Below, piece by piece: positions 15,288-21,264 of a stretch of 21,264 bases of DNA. Made by a program: the position numbers and the translations under genes. The stretch lies in IMG/VR virus record IMGVR_UViG_3300036829_000190, positions 1 through 21,264 of that record, one strand, 5' to 3'. Position 1 is the first letter of the stretch; each line of letters starts with the position of its first letter. Source of the stretch: a virus. The notes under the pieces are model-generated. The model did no database searches and was not told the DNA's origin. It saw nothing but the letters and a program-made list of their open reading frames with translations.

Positions 15288-15932
15288 ATGTCCATCATCG
15301 GCACCTTCAACGGGGCGAGCATCATCGCGCTCCCCTCCGACACTCTCCCCACTGTCCCGGCACCGTCTTCGATCGAGTGGAGCCCGCAGGAAGTGGTGAG
15401 CGTCAACACCAGCCCATTCACCGGGCAGACCCAAACGTACGACTGGCAGGCATCGTGGTGGGAGGGGCAGGTATCGTTCCCGCCAATGAATCGCTGGGCG
15501 AGCGACGCGTGGTCCGCTTTCATTCTCTCCTTACGCGGACAGACAAACGTGTTCCTCATGGGCGATCCCAAGGCCAACCTGCCTAAGGGTGCGGCCATGG
15601 GCACTCCCGTCGTTGCGGGCGCGGGCCAGACAGGCTACCAGCTCGTTACGCGGGGGTGGACGGCGAACCAAACCTCACTCCTCATCGCCGGTGACTACAT
15701 TCAGATCGGCTACCGCCTGTACAAGGTGCTGAGCAATGCATCGAGCGATGGTTCCGGCAACGCAACGCTTGCAGTGTGGCCCAACCTTCGTGATCAGCCA
15801 GCAGATGGCACCACCATCATCACTCGCAATTGCAAGGGCCTGTTCCGCCTCAAGGCGAACAGCGGAAACAAGTGGAGCATCAACCCGGGAAGCTACGGCC
15901 TGTCCGGCTTCGCCATCCGTGAGGCGATCTAA
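15288..15932 (+). CDS. Distal tail-like protein
   Basis: This 214-aa protein opens the tail-tip cluster. I use ATG 15288 after the hairpin, with a weak GGGA at 15279-15282; an upstream in-frame start at 15114 would lie inside the fibre gene. The sequence is beta-rich with many Trp (YDWQASWWEGQVSFPPMNRWASDAWSAF at about residues 48-75) followed by LRGQTNVFLMGDP and a second beta domain ending FRLKANSGNKWSINPGSYGLSGFAIREA. This layout of a ring-forming N-domain plus beta insertion, and the position two genes before the NlpC-like and J-like genes, fit a distal tail (Dit-type) protein. Domain assignment is inference from pattern and context. Its stop overlaps the next ATG (TAATG, 15930-15934). 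Confidence 0.65.
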   Translation: MSIIGTFNGASIIALPSDTLPTVPAPSSIEWSPQEVVSVNTSPFTGQTQTYDWQASWWEGQVSFPPMNRWASDAWSAFILSLRGQTNVFLMGDPKANLPKGAAMGTPVVAGAGQTGYQLVTRGWTANQTSLLIAGDYIQIGYRLYKVLSNASSDGSGNATLAVWPNLRDQPADGTTIITRNCKGLFRLKANSGNKWSINPGSYGLSGFAIREAI

Positions 15933-16549
15933 TGCCTCGATTGATGACATCTGGAATGGCGACGGCACTCGTCGCACCGATCGTACGGATGGCGCTGATG
16001 GCGTCGCTGCAGTTCGGCGACAACACGGTTTATGTCTGGTCGGGGATTGGCCCCACAACTTGGAATGGGATGACCTTCCAGGGCGTTGGATCGTTCGGAG
16101 ACGTGTCACCCATCAGCGAGGACTCGGATGTGGCGGCAAAGAGCGTGACGATCTCGCTCAGTGCCATCCCCAGCAGCTTGATGAGCGAGGTGTTGTTCGA
16201 GACGCGCGTGCTTCGCAGTGCAAACATCTGGCTGGCGCTCTACGACGCGAGCGGTGGACTCATCAGCACGCCATTGCTGAGCTACCAGGGCAAGATGGAC
16301 GCGCCCGAGCTGGAGGACGACGGCCAGCACTGCGTCTGCACTATCAGCCTGGAAAACGTGCTTGTGGACTTGAACAGACCTGTCTACCGCCGCTACACAG
16401 ACGCGGACCAGCAGCTCGATCTACCTGATCAGATCGCCAGGCTGGGGTTGCCCACGAACACCATCGACACGGGGATGATGCACGTGGCTGGTCTCCAAGA
16501 ACAGATCACATTTTGGGGCAGGATGCCTTCGTCGGTAAATAACGTTTGA
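15932..16549 (+). CDS. Baseplate hub / DUF2163-like tail protein
   Basis: This 205-aa protein has GAGG at 15920-15923 ahead of its ATG and overlaps the previous stop by one base. After a Met-rich opening, it shows FGDNTVYVWSGIGPTTWNGMTFQGVG (about 28-53), then VAAKSVTISLSAIPS (66-80), SANIWLALYDASGGLI and LLSYQGKMDAPELEDDGQHCVCTISLEN (about 111-138), then a RPVYRRYTDADQQ motif (148-160). The strands 'v.g..v.iyl.l.d..g.li..p....G.mD...i' and the 'rrYT..dQ' end are the pattern of DUF2163-type hub domains in gene-transfer-agent-like tails, placed as here before an NlpC-type gene and a J-like gene. The family call is from memory of that pattern, so moderate. Confidence 0.68.
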   Translation: MPRLMTSGMATALVAPIVRMALMASLQFGDNTVYVWSGIGPTTWNGMTFQGVGSFGDVSPISEDSDVAAKSVTISLSAIPSSLMSEVLFETRVLRSANIWLALYDASGGLISTPLLSYQGKMDAPELEDDGQHCVCTISLENVLVDLNRPVYRRYTDADQQLDLPDQIARLGLPTNTIDTGMMHVAGLQEQITFWGRMPSSVNNV

Positions 16550-16983
16550 TCGCTCGACTCCCAGACTGGCAATCAGCACTCAGCGCCTACATCCTCAGCC
16601 GGGCCCAGACGCCCTTCAGGTACGGCCAGCTTGACTGCGGGCTCTTTGTCGCTGACGCGATTCAGGCGATGACGGGCGTGGATGTGGCTGCTCCTCTCCG
16701 AGGCCGCTACACCAACCGCAAGCAGGCCTTCGAAGCCATAAAAGCTCTCTGCGGCTCTGCTTCGATGGAGGCCCTGGCCAACTACCTAAGTAGTGAACAT
16801 GGTTTGCCTCAGGTACGGGTGCTCCTCGCCCAGCGGGGCGATCCAGTCGTGCTTCGCACCGGCCAGCGTTCCTCACTCGGGATCGTTGACCTAGTACCCG
16901 GTTATCTCCTCACTCCTTACAGAGACGGACTCCTCCGTCTACCTCTCTCCTGCGCGTCACGCACATTCCACATAGGTCAATAA
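16546..16983 (+). CDS. DUF6950 / NlpC-P60-like tail protein, TTG start
   Basis: This 145-aa protein begins at TTG 16546, overlapping the previous TGA as TTGA; an in-frame TAA at 16540-16542 rules out any earlier start, and the conserved RLPDWQSALSAYI follows at once, so TTG is the only sensible start. The family pattern is clear: FRYGQLDCGLFVADAIQAMTG (about 24-44) with the nucleophile-type Cys C31, LRGRYTNRKQAFEAI (51-65), QRGDPVVL (about 105-112) and a closing hydrophobic strand pair. In NlpC/P60 peptidases a His follows 'GDvv...gHvgi', but here the matching place reads RSSLGIVDLV without His, as in the DUF6950 group. It may therefore be a structural or weakened relative of the tail peptidoglycan peptidase (gpK-like). 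Confidence 0.8.
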   Translation: MIARLPDWQSALSAYILSRAQTPFRYGQLDCGLFVADAIQAMTGVDVAAPLRGRYTNRKQAFEAIKALCGSASMEALANYLSSEHGLPQVRVLLAQRGDPVVLRTGQRSSLGIVDLVPGYLLTPYRDGLLRLPLSCASRTFHIGQ

Positions 16984-19934
16984 TGAGCAAGGCAGTCACG
17001 GAAGTAGCAGTCGGCGCGGCGGCTATAGGCATGGCTATTGCCATGCCCGGCATCGGTGCGGGCCTCGCCTGGATGACTCTCGGCATGCAGAACGCGATCA
17101 TCGGATCGCTCGCATCCATTGGTGCGTCGCAGGTTTTCGCCGGTGTGTCTGACGCGATCGGACGCAATCAGGGCGGCCTGGCTATCGGTGTCACGACCCC
17201 CATCGGACCCTGGGCTTACGTGTACGGCACGCAAAAGGTTGGCGGTGTCGAAATCTTCCGCGAATCGAACAACAACACCGGCGTAAGCGGCTCCACGTCG
17301 GCGGATAAACAGCTCCACCGAATTTACTGTCTCGCCGCGCATCCCTGTGAAATCGGCAGCGACTGGCAACTCCGCATCGATGGTAAGCAAGTGCTGGTCC
17401 GGCAGGACACTCACGCACCCACCGACTACGTGAGCTACAGCCCCACGCAGTTACAACACAACATCACAAGCATCAGCCGCACCAACGGTGTTGTGACCAT
17501 GACGCTCGATGGCGGCATGTCCCCAGAGACAGATGGCACCACGCTCCAAGTGCGTTCGGTCGCCGATCGCACGTTTAATGGCACCTGGATCGTCACCCAA
17601 GCTAACCCGACCGACCTCACCACGTGGACCTTTGTGTGTGGCGGGCCTGATGCCACCACTTCAGGTGGCAACGCGCGTACCACCTACTCGGACTACAAGG
17701 ACAAGATTCGCGTCTCCTTTCTCGATGGCAACCACACCAGCACATTCCCTACACTCCTCGCAGCGGGCACGACCTGGACCGCCAACGATCTCTGTCTGGG
17801 CCGGACCCTCGCCTATGTGCAGATGGGTTACGATGACACCGTCTTCCCGTCGTCTATCCCCAACGTAAGCTTCGTCATCAAGGGGAAGAGCGACATCCTC
17901 GATCCTCGGTCTGGCACACGCGGATGGACGAATAACGCAGCGCTCTGCATTGCGGACTTCTTGAGCCTTCCGCCGACCAAGGGGGGATTCGGTCTCACCA
18001 TCGGCACCGACATTCCCACCGCTGCACTCATCGCAGCAGCGAACGTGTGTGATGAACAAGTTCTGCTCAACGCAGGCGGCACGATCAAGCGCTACACCTG
18101 CGACACGTTTTTCATGCTCAACTCTCCGCGCGGAGCAATCCTCAAGGACATGCTCAGCTCCTGTGCTGGCCGGATCAGTTATCAGGGCGGCACGTACATG
18201 ATCCAGCCCGGTGCATGGGTCACACCAACGCTGCAATTGACAGACGCTGACCTGGTCGGGCCGATCAAGTGGAGGCCCCGGCACTCGATCCGCGATACCG
18301 CCAATGGCGTCAAAGGGACGTTCATCAGCCCCGAGAACGCATACCAGCAGGCCGATATCCCTCCTTACATGCAGGACGCAGATCACGGGTATGTCAGCGA
18401 TCCATGGCTGGCTGAGGACAATGGCGAGCGCATCTTCGCGGAGGCTAACTTCCCATGCACAGACTCCTCCGCCACAGCACAGCGGCTGGCCAAGATCGCG
18501 TTGCTCCGCACGCGCTACCAAGGCCGTGGAACGATCCGCGTCAACCTCAAGGGATACCAGGCGGTCGCGCTCGACATCATCCAGATCACGCACCCGCATT
18601 ACACCTGGCTGAACAAAAACTTCGAAGTGCTCGCGTCTCGGTTCGGGATCGATAAGAGCGGTGACGCTCCTCTGCCTTATGTGGAGCTAGACATTGCTGA
18701 GACTGATTCTTCGATCTACGACTGGAATCCGATCGAGCAGTTGACGCCTCAAGATTACAAGCAGCCCAATAATGTTGGCGTGCGTATCTGCATGCCTCCA
18801 GAGGACGTCACAGGCTACTCAGGACCGGGCGCAACCATCAATGGCTTCACCTACCCCTCCACGATCACCACGGGCGCGGATGGGCGTATCCAGAACTCGA
18901 TCTACATCCATTGGACGCAACCCAACGATGCAAACGTCGTGTTCGGCGGACATCTTGAGGCGCAATGGCAGATGGTGGGCACAACCACCTGGAGTGGCCT
19001 CGCAAAGGTTGACGCTTCTGCTGATCACCTGTGGATTCCAAACGTCAGCGATGGACAGCAATACAACGTGCAGGTGCGAGCCGTAAACACGGCGGGCGTA
19101 CCCAGCGACTGGGTCTTCTGTGGACCGATCACGGTATCAAACCAACTCAGCTCGATCAGCTATTCAGGCATCGAGCTTGGACCACCCGGCACGTTGATGG
19201 CGCAGGGACTCGCAGACGGTACGGCTCAGATCACGGTCCTCCCATTTACGGGCACGATCGGTGCACTGTCGGCGGACTTTACTCCGAGTCCCAACACGAT
19301 CAGCGGCCTGAATCAGTCGCAGCTCTATTACGTCTACTTTGTCCGCAGCACATTTACGGATGGAACGATCGACCCGATCGCGACGCAGACGCCGTCCGAC
19401 TTCGAGGGACAGACCGGCTACTTCCTGATCGGGTCGATTGTCACGCCGAGCTACACTCCCCGGTACCAACCGAGCCGCTTCTCCGACGTTGGCAACTCAT
19501 CCACGAGCAATGCTCAAGCGGCCTACGACAACGACGTCACCACTTACGCAGTCGTCGTTGCCACCTGGTGGAGCACTGCCACGGGCACGCCATCGGGCCC
19601 GGTCTTCGCGTATCACTCGGTCACCGGTGACTGCGTCTGGAGTGGCTTCCCTGCCATCACCACGACCGCTGACACAACGCTCCACGTCATCACCAGCGCT
19701 GCTGCAAGCACTGCGACGGCCTGGAGTTGCGCTGTCTCGGTCAAGATCGGCGGGACGACGACGACGCTCATCTCATTCAGCGCTGCGTCAGCCGAGAGTG
19801 ATTACACGATGACGATCCCAGCGGGCACTGACCTTAGCACGATCTCAGTTGAGGCGACCGCGAACATCACCGCTGATTCATCGCCGGGTAGCGGCTGGGC
19901 AAAGATGCAAGGCTTCGAAATTTATGTAAGTTGA
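16983..19934 (+). CDS. Tip attachment / host-specificity protein, gpJ-like
   Basis: This 983-aa protein is the central tail tip. It starts at ATG 16983, overlapping the previous TAA by one base. Residues 1-58 have two hydrophobic Gly/Ala-rich helices (VGAAAIGMAIAMPGIGAGLAW; IIGSLASIGASQVFAGV), then the characteristic GPWAYVYGTQKVGGVEIF (75-92), as found at the start of J-type tail proteins. The middle (about 290-560) is the hub-like part with LCIADFLSLPPTKGGFGL and a RISYQGGTYMIQPGAW strand. At about 635-720 lies a fibronectin-III-like domain (IYIHWTQPND...YNVQVRAVNTAGVPSDW). The C-terminal 250 residues are Thr/Ser-rich beta structure, probably the receptor-facing end. It would close the tube and trigger DNA release on host contact. 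Confidence 0.88.
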   Translation: MSKAVTEVAVGAAAIGMAIAMPGIGAGLAWMTLGMQNAIIGSLASIGASQVFAGVSDAIGRNQGGLAIGVTTPIGPWAYVYGTQKVGGVEIFRESNNNTGVSGSTSADKQLHRIYCLAAHPCEIGSDWQLRIDGKQVLVRQDTHAPTDYVSYSPTQLQHNITSISRTNGVVTMTLDGGMSPETDGTTLQVRSVADRTFNGTWIVTQANPTDLTTWTFVCGGPDATTSGGNARTTYSDYKDKIRVSFLDGNHTSTFPTLLAAGTTWTANDLCLGRTLAYVQMGYDDTVFPSSIPNVSFVIKGKSDILDPRSGTRGWTNNAALCIADFLSLPPTKGGFGLTIGTDIPTAALIAAANVCDEQVLLNAGGTIKRYTCDTFFMLNSPRGAILKDMLSSCAGRISYQGGTYMIQPGAWVTPTLQLTDADLVGPIKWRPRHSIRDTANGVKGTFISPENAYQQADIPPYMQDADHGYVSDPWLAEDNGERIFAEANFPCTDSSATAQRLAKIALLRTRYQGRGTIRVNLKGYQAVALDIIQITHPHYTWLNKNFEVLASRFGIDKSGDAPLPYVELDIAETDSSIYDWNPIEQLTPQDYKQPNNVGVRICMPPEDVTGYSGPGATINGFTYPSTITTGADGRIQNSIYIHWTQPNDANVVFGGHLEAQWQMVGTTTWSGLAKVDASADHLWIPNVSDGQQYNVQVRAVNTAGVPSDWVFCGPITVSNQLSSISYSGIELGPPGTLMAQGLADGTAQITVLPFTGTIGALSADFTPSPNTISGLNQSQLYYVYFVRSTFTDGTIDPIATQTPSDFEGQTGYFLIGSIVTPSYTPRYQPSRFSDVGNSSTSNAQAAYDNDVTTYAVVVATWWSTATGTPSGPVFAYHSVTGDCVWSGFPAITTTADTTLHVITSAAASTATAWSCAVSVKIGGTTTTLISFSAASAESDYTMTIPAGTDLSTISVEATANITADSSPGSGWAKMQGFEIYVS

Positions 19935-19945
19935 CAAGGACACCC

Positions 19946-20218
19946 ATGGATCAAGTACAAAGCACCGGGCAGATGCTGCTCGATGAGTTCCGTCAATTCC
20001 GGCGCGATCTCGGAGAGTGGCAGAGAGAAACAGGTGAGCGGCTGGCTCGCCTGGAGACAGAAGTCAAGAGCGGCATATCAGGCAACGGTCAGCCGTCGCG
20101 ACTCAAAATGGTGGAAGGCCGCGTCGATGCGCTGGAGCACTTCCGCTGGTACCTGGCCGGTGGCTTGTTCGTGGCGGCGGGCGTGGTGGAGATGATCCTC
20201 CATGCGGTGGCCAAATGA
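19946..20218 (+). CDS. XhlA-like coiled-coil membrane protein of the lysis cassette
   Basis: This 90-aa protein starts at ATG 19946 with AAGGA at 19936-19940; a TTG at 19931 would lack that site. Residues 10-40 form a charged coiled coil (DEFRQFRRDLGEWQRETGERL region), residues 50-66 continue as helix, and residues 67-86 (RWYLAGGLFVAAGVVEMIL) form one transmembrane helix, with a short basic tail. A coiled coil followed by a single C-terminal membrane helix is the plan of XhlA-type haemolysin/holin-accessory proteins. The overlap with the lysozyme gene (ATGA, 20215-20218) suggests it takes part in releasing the lysozyme to the wall. No second membrane helix is present, so it is not a classical holin; the call is inference from architecture and context. 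Confidence 0.65.
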   Translation: MDQVQSTGQMLLDEFRQFRRDLGEWQRETGERLARLETEVKSGISGNGQPSRLKMVEGRVDALEHFRWYLAGGLFVAAGVVEMILHAVAK

Positions 20219-20640
20219 AGTACAGCAAAGATGGGCTCCATCTGACGGAGCAGTTCGAAGCTTGCAAACTCGTCGCTTACCCAGACTCAAGAGGCGTCTG
20301 GACGCTAGGCTACGGCCACACCGCTGGAGTACATGCAGGCATGACCTGCTTGCAAGCGCAGGCCGAGGCCTGGTTGGTAGAGGACATCGCCTGGGCCGAG
20401 GGCCGAGTGAATGCGGACGTGCATGTGCCTTTGACGCAGGGCGAGTTCGACGCGCTGGTGGACTTCGTCTTCAATTGTGGTGTCGGCAACTTCGAGCACT
20501 CGACGCTGCTGAAGCTGGTCAACGCTGGCGACATGAACCATGCAGCGGGTGAGTTTGAGAAGTGGGATCACTGCGGCGGGGTGGTTGTGGCCGGGCTGCT
20601 GCGGCGGCGTGTGGCTGAGGATGCGGAGTTCGTGAGCTAA
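20215..20640 (+). CDS. Phage lysozyme, GH24 endolysin
   Basis: This 141-aa enzyme would cut the glycan strand of peptidoglycan to release progeny. It shows the T4-lysozyme-type active site in order: E15 in LTEQFEACKL, D24 in AYPDSRGVW, and T30 in WTLGYGHT, with the usual spacing. The second lobe has LTQGEFDALVDFVFNCGVG (about 74-92), the family's 'l.~~q~dALvsfaFN~G~g' motif, and the end LLRRRVAEDAEF matches the usual 'gL.rRR~aE~~L~'. There is no N-terminal signal or SAR helix, so it needs a holin-like partner, probably the gene just upstream with which it overlaps by 4 bp. Length is normal for the compact phage form. Confidence 0.93.
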   Translation: MKYSKDGLHLTEQFEACKLVAYPDSRGVWTLGYGHTAGVHAGMTCLQAQAEAWLVEDIAWAEGRVNADVHVPLTQGEFDALVDFVFNCGVGNFEHSTLLKLVNAGDMNHAAGEFEKWDHCGGVVVAGLLRRRVAEDAEFVS

Positions 20641-20665
20641 AAGTAAGATTAGAGTGGAATGAAAT

Positions 20666-20697
20666 GGGCCGGGATCGCTCCCGGCCCTTGTCTATTT
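20666..20697. terminator. Strong bidirectional intrinsic terminator
   Basis: GGGCCGGGA (20666-20674) and TCCCGGCCC (20679-20687) form a perfect 9-bp stem with a TCGC loop, followed by TTGTCTATTT on the plus strand and, on the minus strand, by ATTTCATT. It sits between the lysozyme stop and the 3' end of a converging minus-strand gene, so it closes both transcripts. Confidence 0.85.
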
Positions 20698-20913
20698 GGA
20701 AGCTTTCTTTTGTGCTGCCCATCGTTTCTTCTGAGCCGCAGCTATTCTCGCTCTACCCTCAGGGCTCATCACCCGTTTGCTTCTCTTGGGCGTTGTATTC
20801 TTCGATGGTCTCCCGACCCTACGCTTGCCTGTCTCTTGTGATTGCGAAAGCAAAGAACGCACCTGCTGTAGCCGTGCAATCTCTGTGTCAATTGCTTCAA
20901 TGATACCTTTCAT
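20692..20913 (-). CDS. Small basic coiled-coil protein (73 aa), putative nucleic-acid binding
   Basis: The protein reads a coiled coil at residues 1-27 (IIEAIDTEIARLQQVRSLL), a basic linker with RRVGRPSK (about 31-38, AT-hook-like GRP core), and a basic tail MSPEGRARIAAAQKKRWA (about 49-66). The tail resembles the short NUMOD3-like 'S.E.r.kI..A.k.rW' element. I recall many small proteins of this plan in Acidobacteriota genomes, where they are usually unnamed. An AGGAG lies 11 bases upstream of the ATG. The start overlaps the stop of the gene behind it by 4 bp (ATGA), so the two form a unit. Base composition looks lower in GC than the phage structural genes. DNA binding is inferred from charge and motifs, not shown. 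Confidence 0.72.
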   Translation of the reverse strand: MKGIIEAIDTEIARLQQVRSLLSQSQETGKRRVGRPSKNTTPKRSKRVMSPEGRARIAAAQKKRWAAQKKASK

Positions 20914-21264
20914 TGGCGACTATTCTCCTGAGGCAATTGTACTTGTCCGTCGCTGCTGGGTATCTCGTCTGGGAGCGGAGCAGCGGGAGAGTTCCTTAAC
21001 AGGTTGCGTATCGCCTCACCAGTTTCCGGGGACAAGTGGGGGTCGTCGGCAATGAGCCGTATTGCGTCTTCATGAAGGATGGCGGCTTCACTGTGGCGAC
21101 GGCTCACCTTAGAAAGGCGGAGTGGTTCGTCTAAGTAAAAAGCCACGACGCGGCGCAGCGCGGTTCGTCGGAACATGACAAAGGCTCCGTTAATAGATAT
21201 GGCGATCGCATTCAATACCACCATGACGACGAAAGCAGAGGATACGGGTTCTTTCTTGAAGGCG
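20910..21264 (-). CDS. Hypothetical protein with N-terminal membrane helix (5' partial)
   Basis: The minus-strand frame ends at TGA (20910-20912), overlapping the ATG of the 73-aa gene as ATGA, which supports it as a real, coupled gene. The first ATG inside the window is at 21224 (104 aa), but no ribosome site precedes it and the frame stays open to the window edge, reading KKEPVSSAFVVMVVLNAIA, so a hydrophobic helix starts before that ATG and the true start is probably outside. After the helix come a basic stretch (FRRTALRRVVAFYLDE) and an acidic/Pro-rich helical tail (SPETGEAIRNLLR, LPDEIPSSDGQ). I do not recognise the family. It could be a host gene at a prophage edge or a phage accessory gene. 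Confidence 0.55.
   Translation of the reverse strand, partial: AFKKEPVSSAFVVMVVLNAIAISINGAFVMFRRTALRRVVAFYLDEPLRLSKVSRRHSEAAILHEDAIRLIADDPHLSPETGEAIRNLLRNSPAAPLPDEIPSSDGQVQLPQENSRQ

Noticed and set aside
17661-18599. Minus-strand open frame of 312 aa opposite the J-like gene
   Set aside because: It is a shadow in GC-rich coding DNA, with no conserved motifs and no independent neighbours on that strand.
20202-20552. 116-aa frame overlapping the lysozyme, considered as an embedded spanin
   Set aside because: It lacks both a membrane helix and a lipobox, and its Arg-rich composition is that of an out-of-frame shadow.
1-21264. tRNA, rRNA, CRISPR arrays and insertion sequences
   Set aside because: I found no cloverleaf-like segments, regularly spaced direct repeats, transposase motifs or terminal inverted repeats on either strand by reading.

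Overview
The window holds the late (structural and lysis) region of a tailed, long-tailed siphovirus-type phage or prophage with HK97-type head genes. It is GC-rich, and nearly all genes are on the plus strand, tightly packed, with many 1-8 bp start/stop overlaps. There is no rRNA, tRNA, IS element, CRISPR array, integrase or replication gene. The host cannot be proven from the sequence. The small basic minus-strand protein at the right end (coiled coil, then a GRP-type basic linker, then a SPEGRARIAAAQKKRW-like tail) resembles small proteins I associate with Acidobacteriota, so an acidobacterial prophage is my tentative reading.

Layout, left to right. Packaging and head: 3' end of the small terminase (1-333), large terminase (212-1885), portal with a long C-terminal extension (1900-3615), S78 prohead protease with a Cys/Asp-rich tail (3608-4342), a 207-bp gene-free leader, and major capsid protein (4550-5713). 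Connector: gp6-like connector (5778-6452), head-closure protein (6449-6799), DUF3168-type tail terminator (6796-7185). Tail: tail tube (7245-7691), tail assembly chaperone (7754-8128) with a -1 frameshift extension (to 8472), an HK97-gp10-like protein in an unusual position (8465-8941), and tape measure (8934-11405).

Between the tape measure and the tail-tip genes lies an inserted-looking module: an unrecognised 127-aa beta-rich protein (11414-11797) and a 1112-aa fibre/spike-like protein (11861-15199) that begins with a clear Sec-type signal peptide. The tail tip follows: a distal-tail-like protein (15288-15932), a DUF2163/hub-like protein (15932-16549), a DUF6950/NlpC-like protein with a TTG start (16546-16983), and a gpJ-like central tip protein (16983-19934). 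Lysis: an XhlA-like coiled-coil plus membrane protein (19946-20218) and a GH24 lysozyme (20215-20640), closed by a strong bidirectional terminator. Two converging, translationally coupled minus-strand genes (20692-20913 and 20910 to the window edge) follow and may mark the prophage edge or accessory genes.

Together the genes encode a full pathway: DNA packaging, procapsid maturation, neck, tail tube and tape measure, tip and receptor binding, then lysis. The strongest regulatory signal is a complete -1 programmed frameshift cassette (slippery G GGG GAA, 6-nt spacer, perfect 8-bp stem) joining the two tail-chaperone frames. Several GC-rich hairpins sit just before start codons with no room for a promoter after them, suggesting attenuation or mRNA processing. 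No gene-free stretch exceeds about 210 bases.
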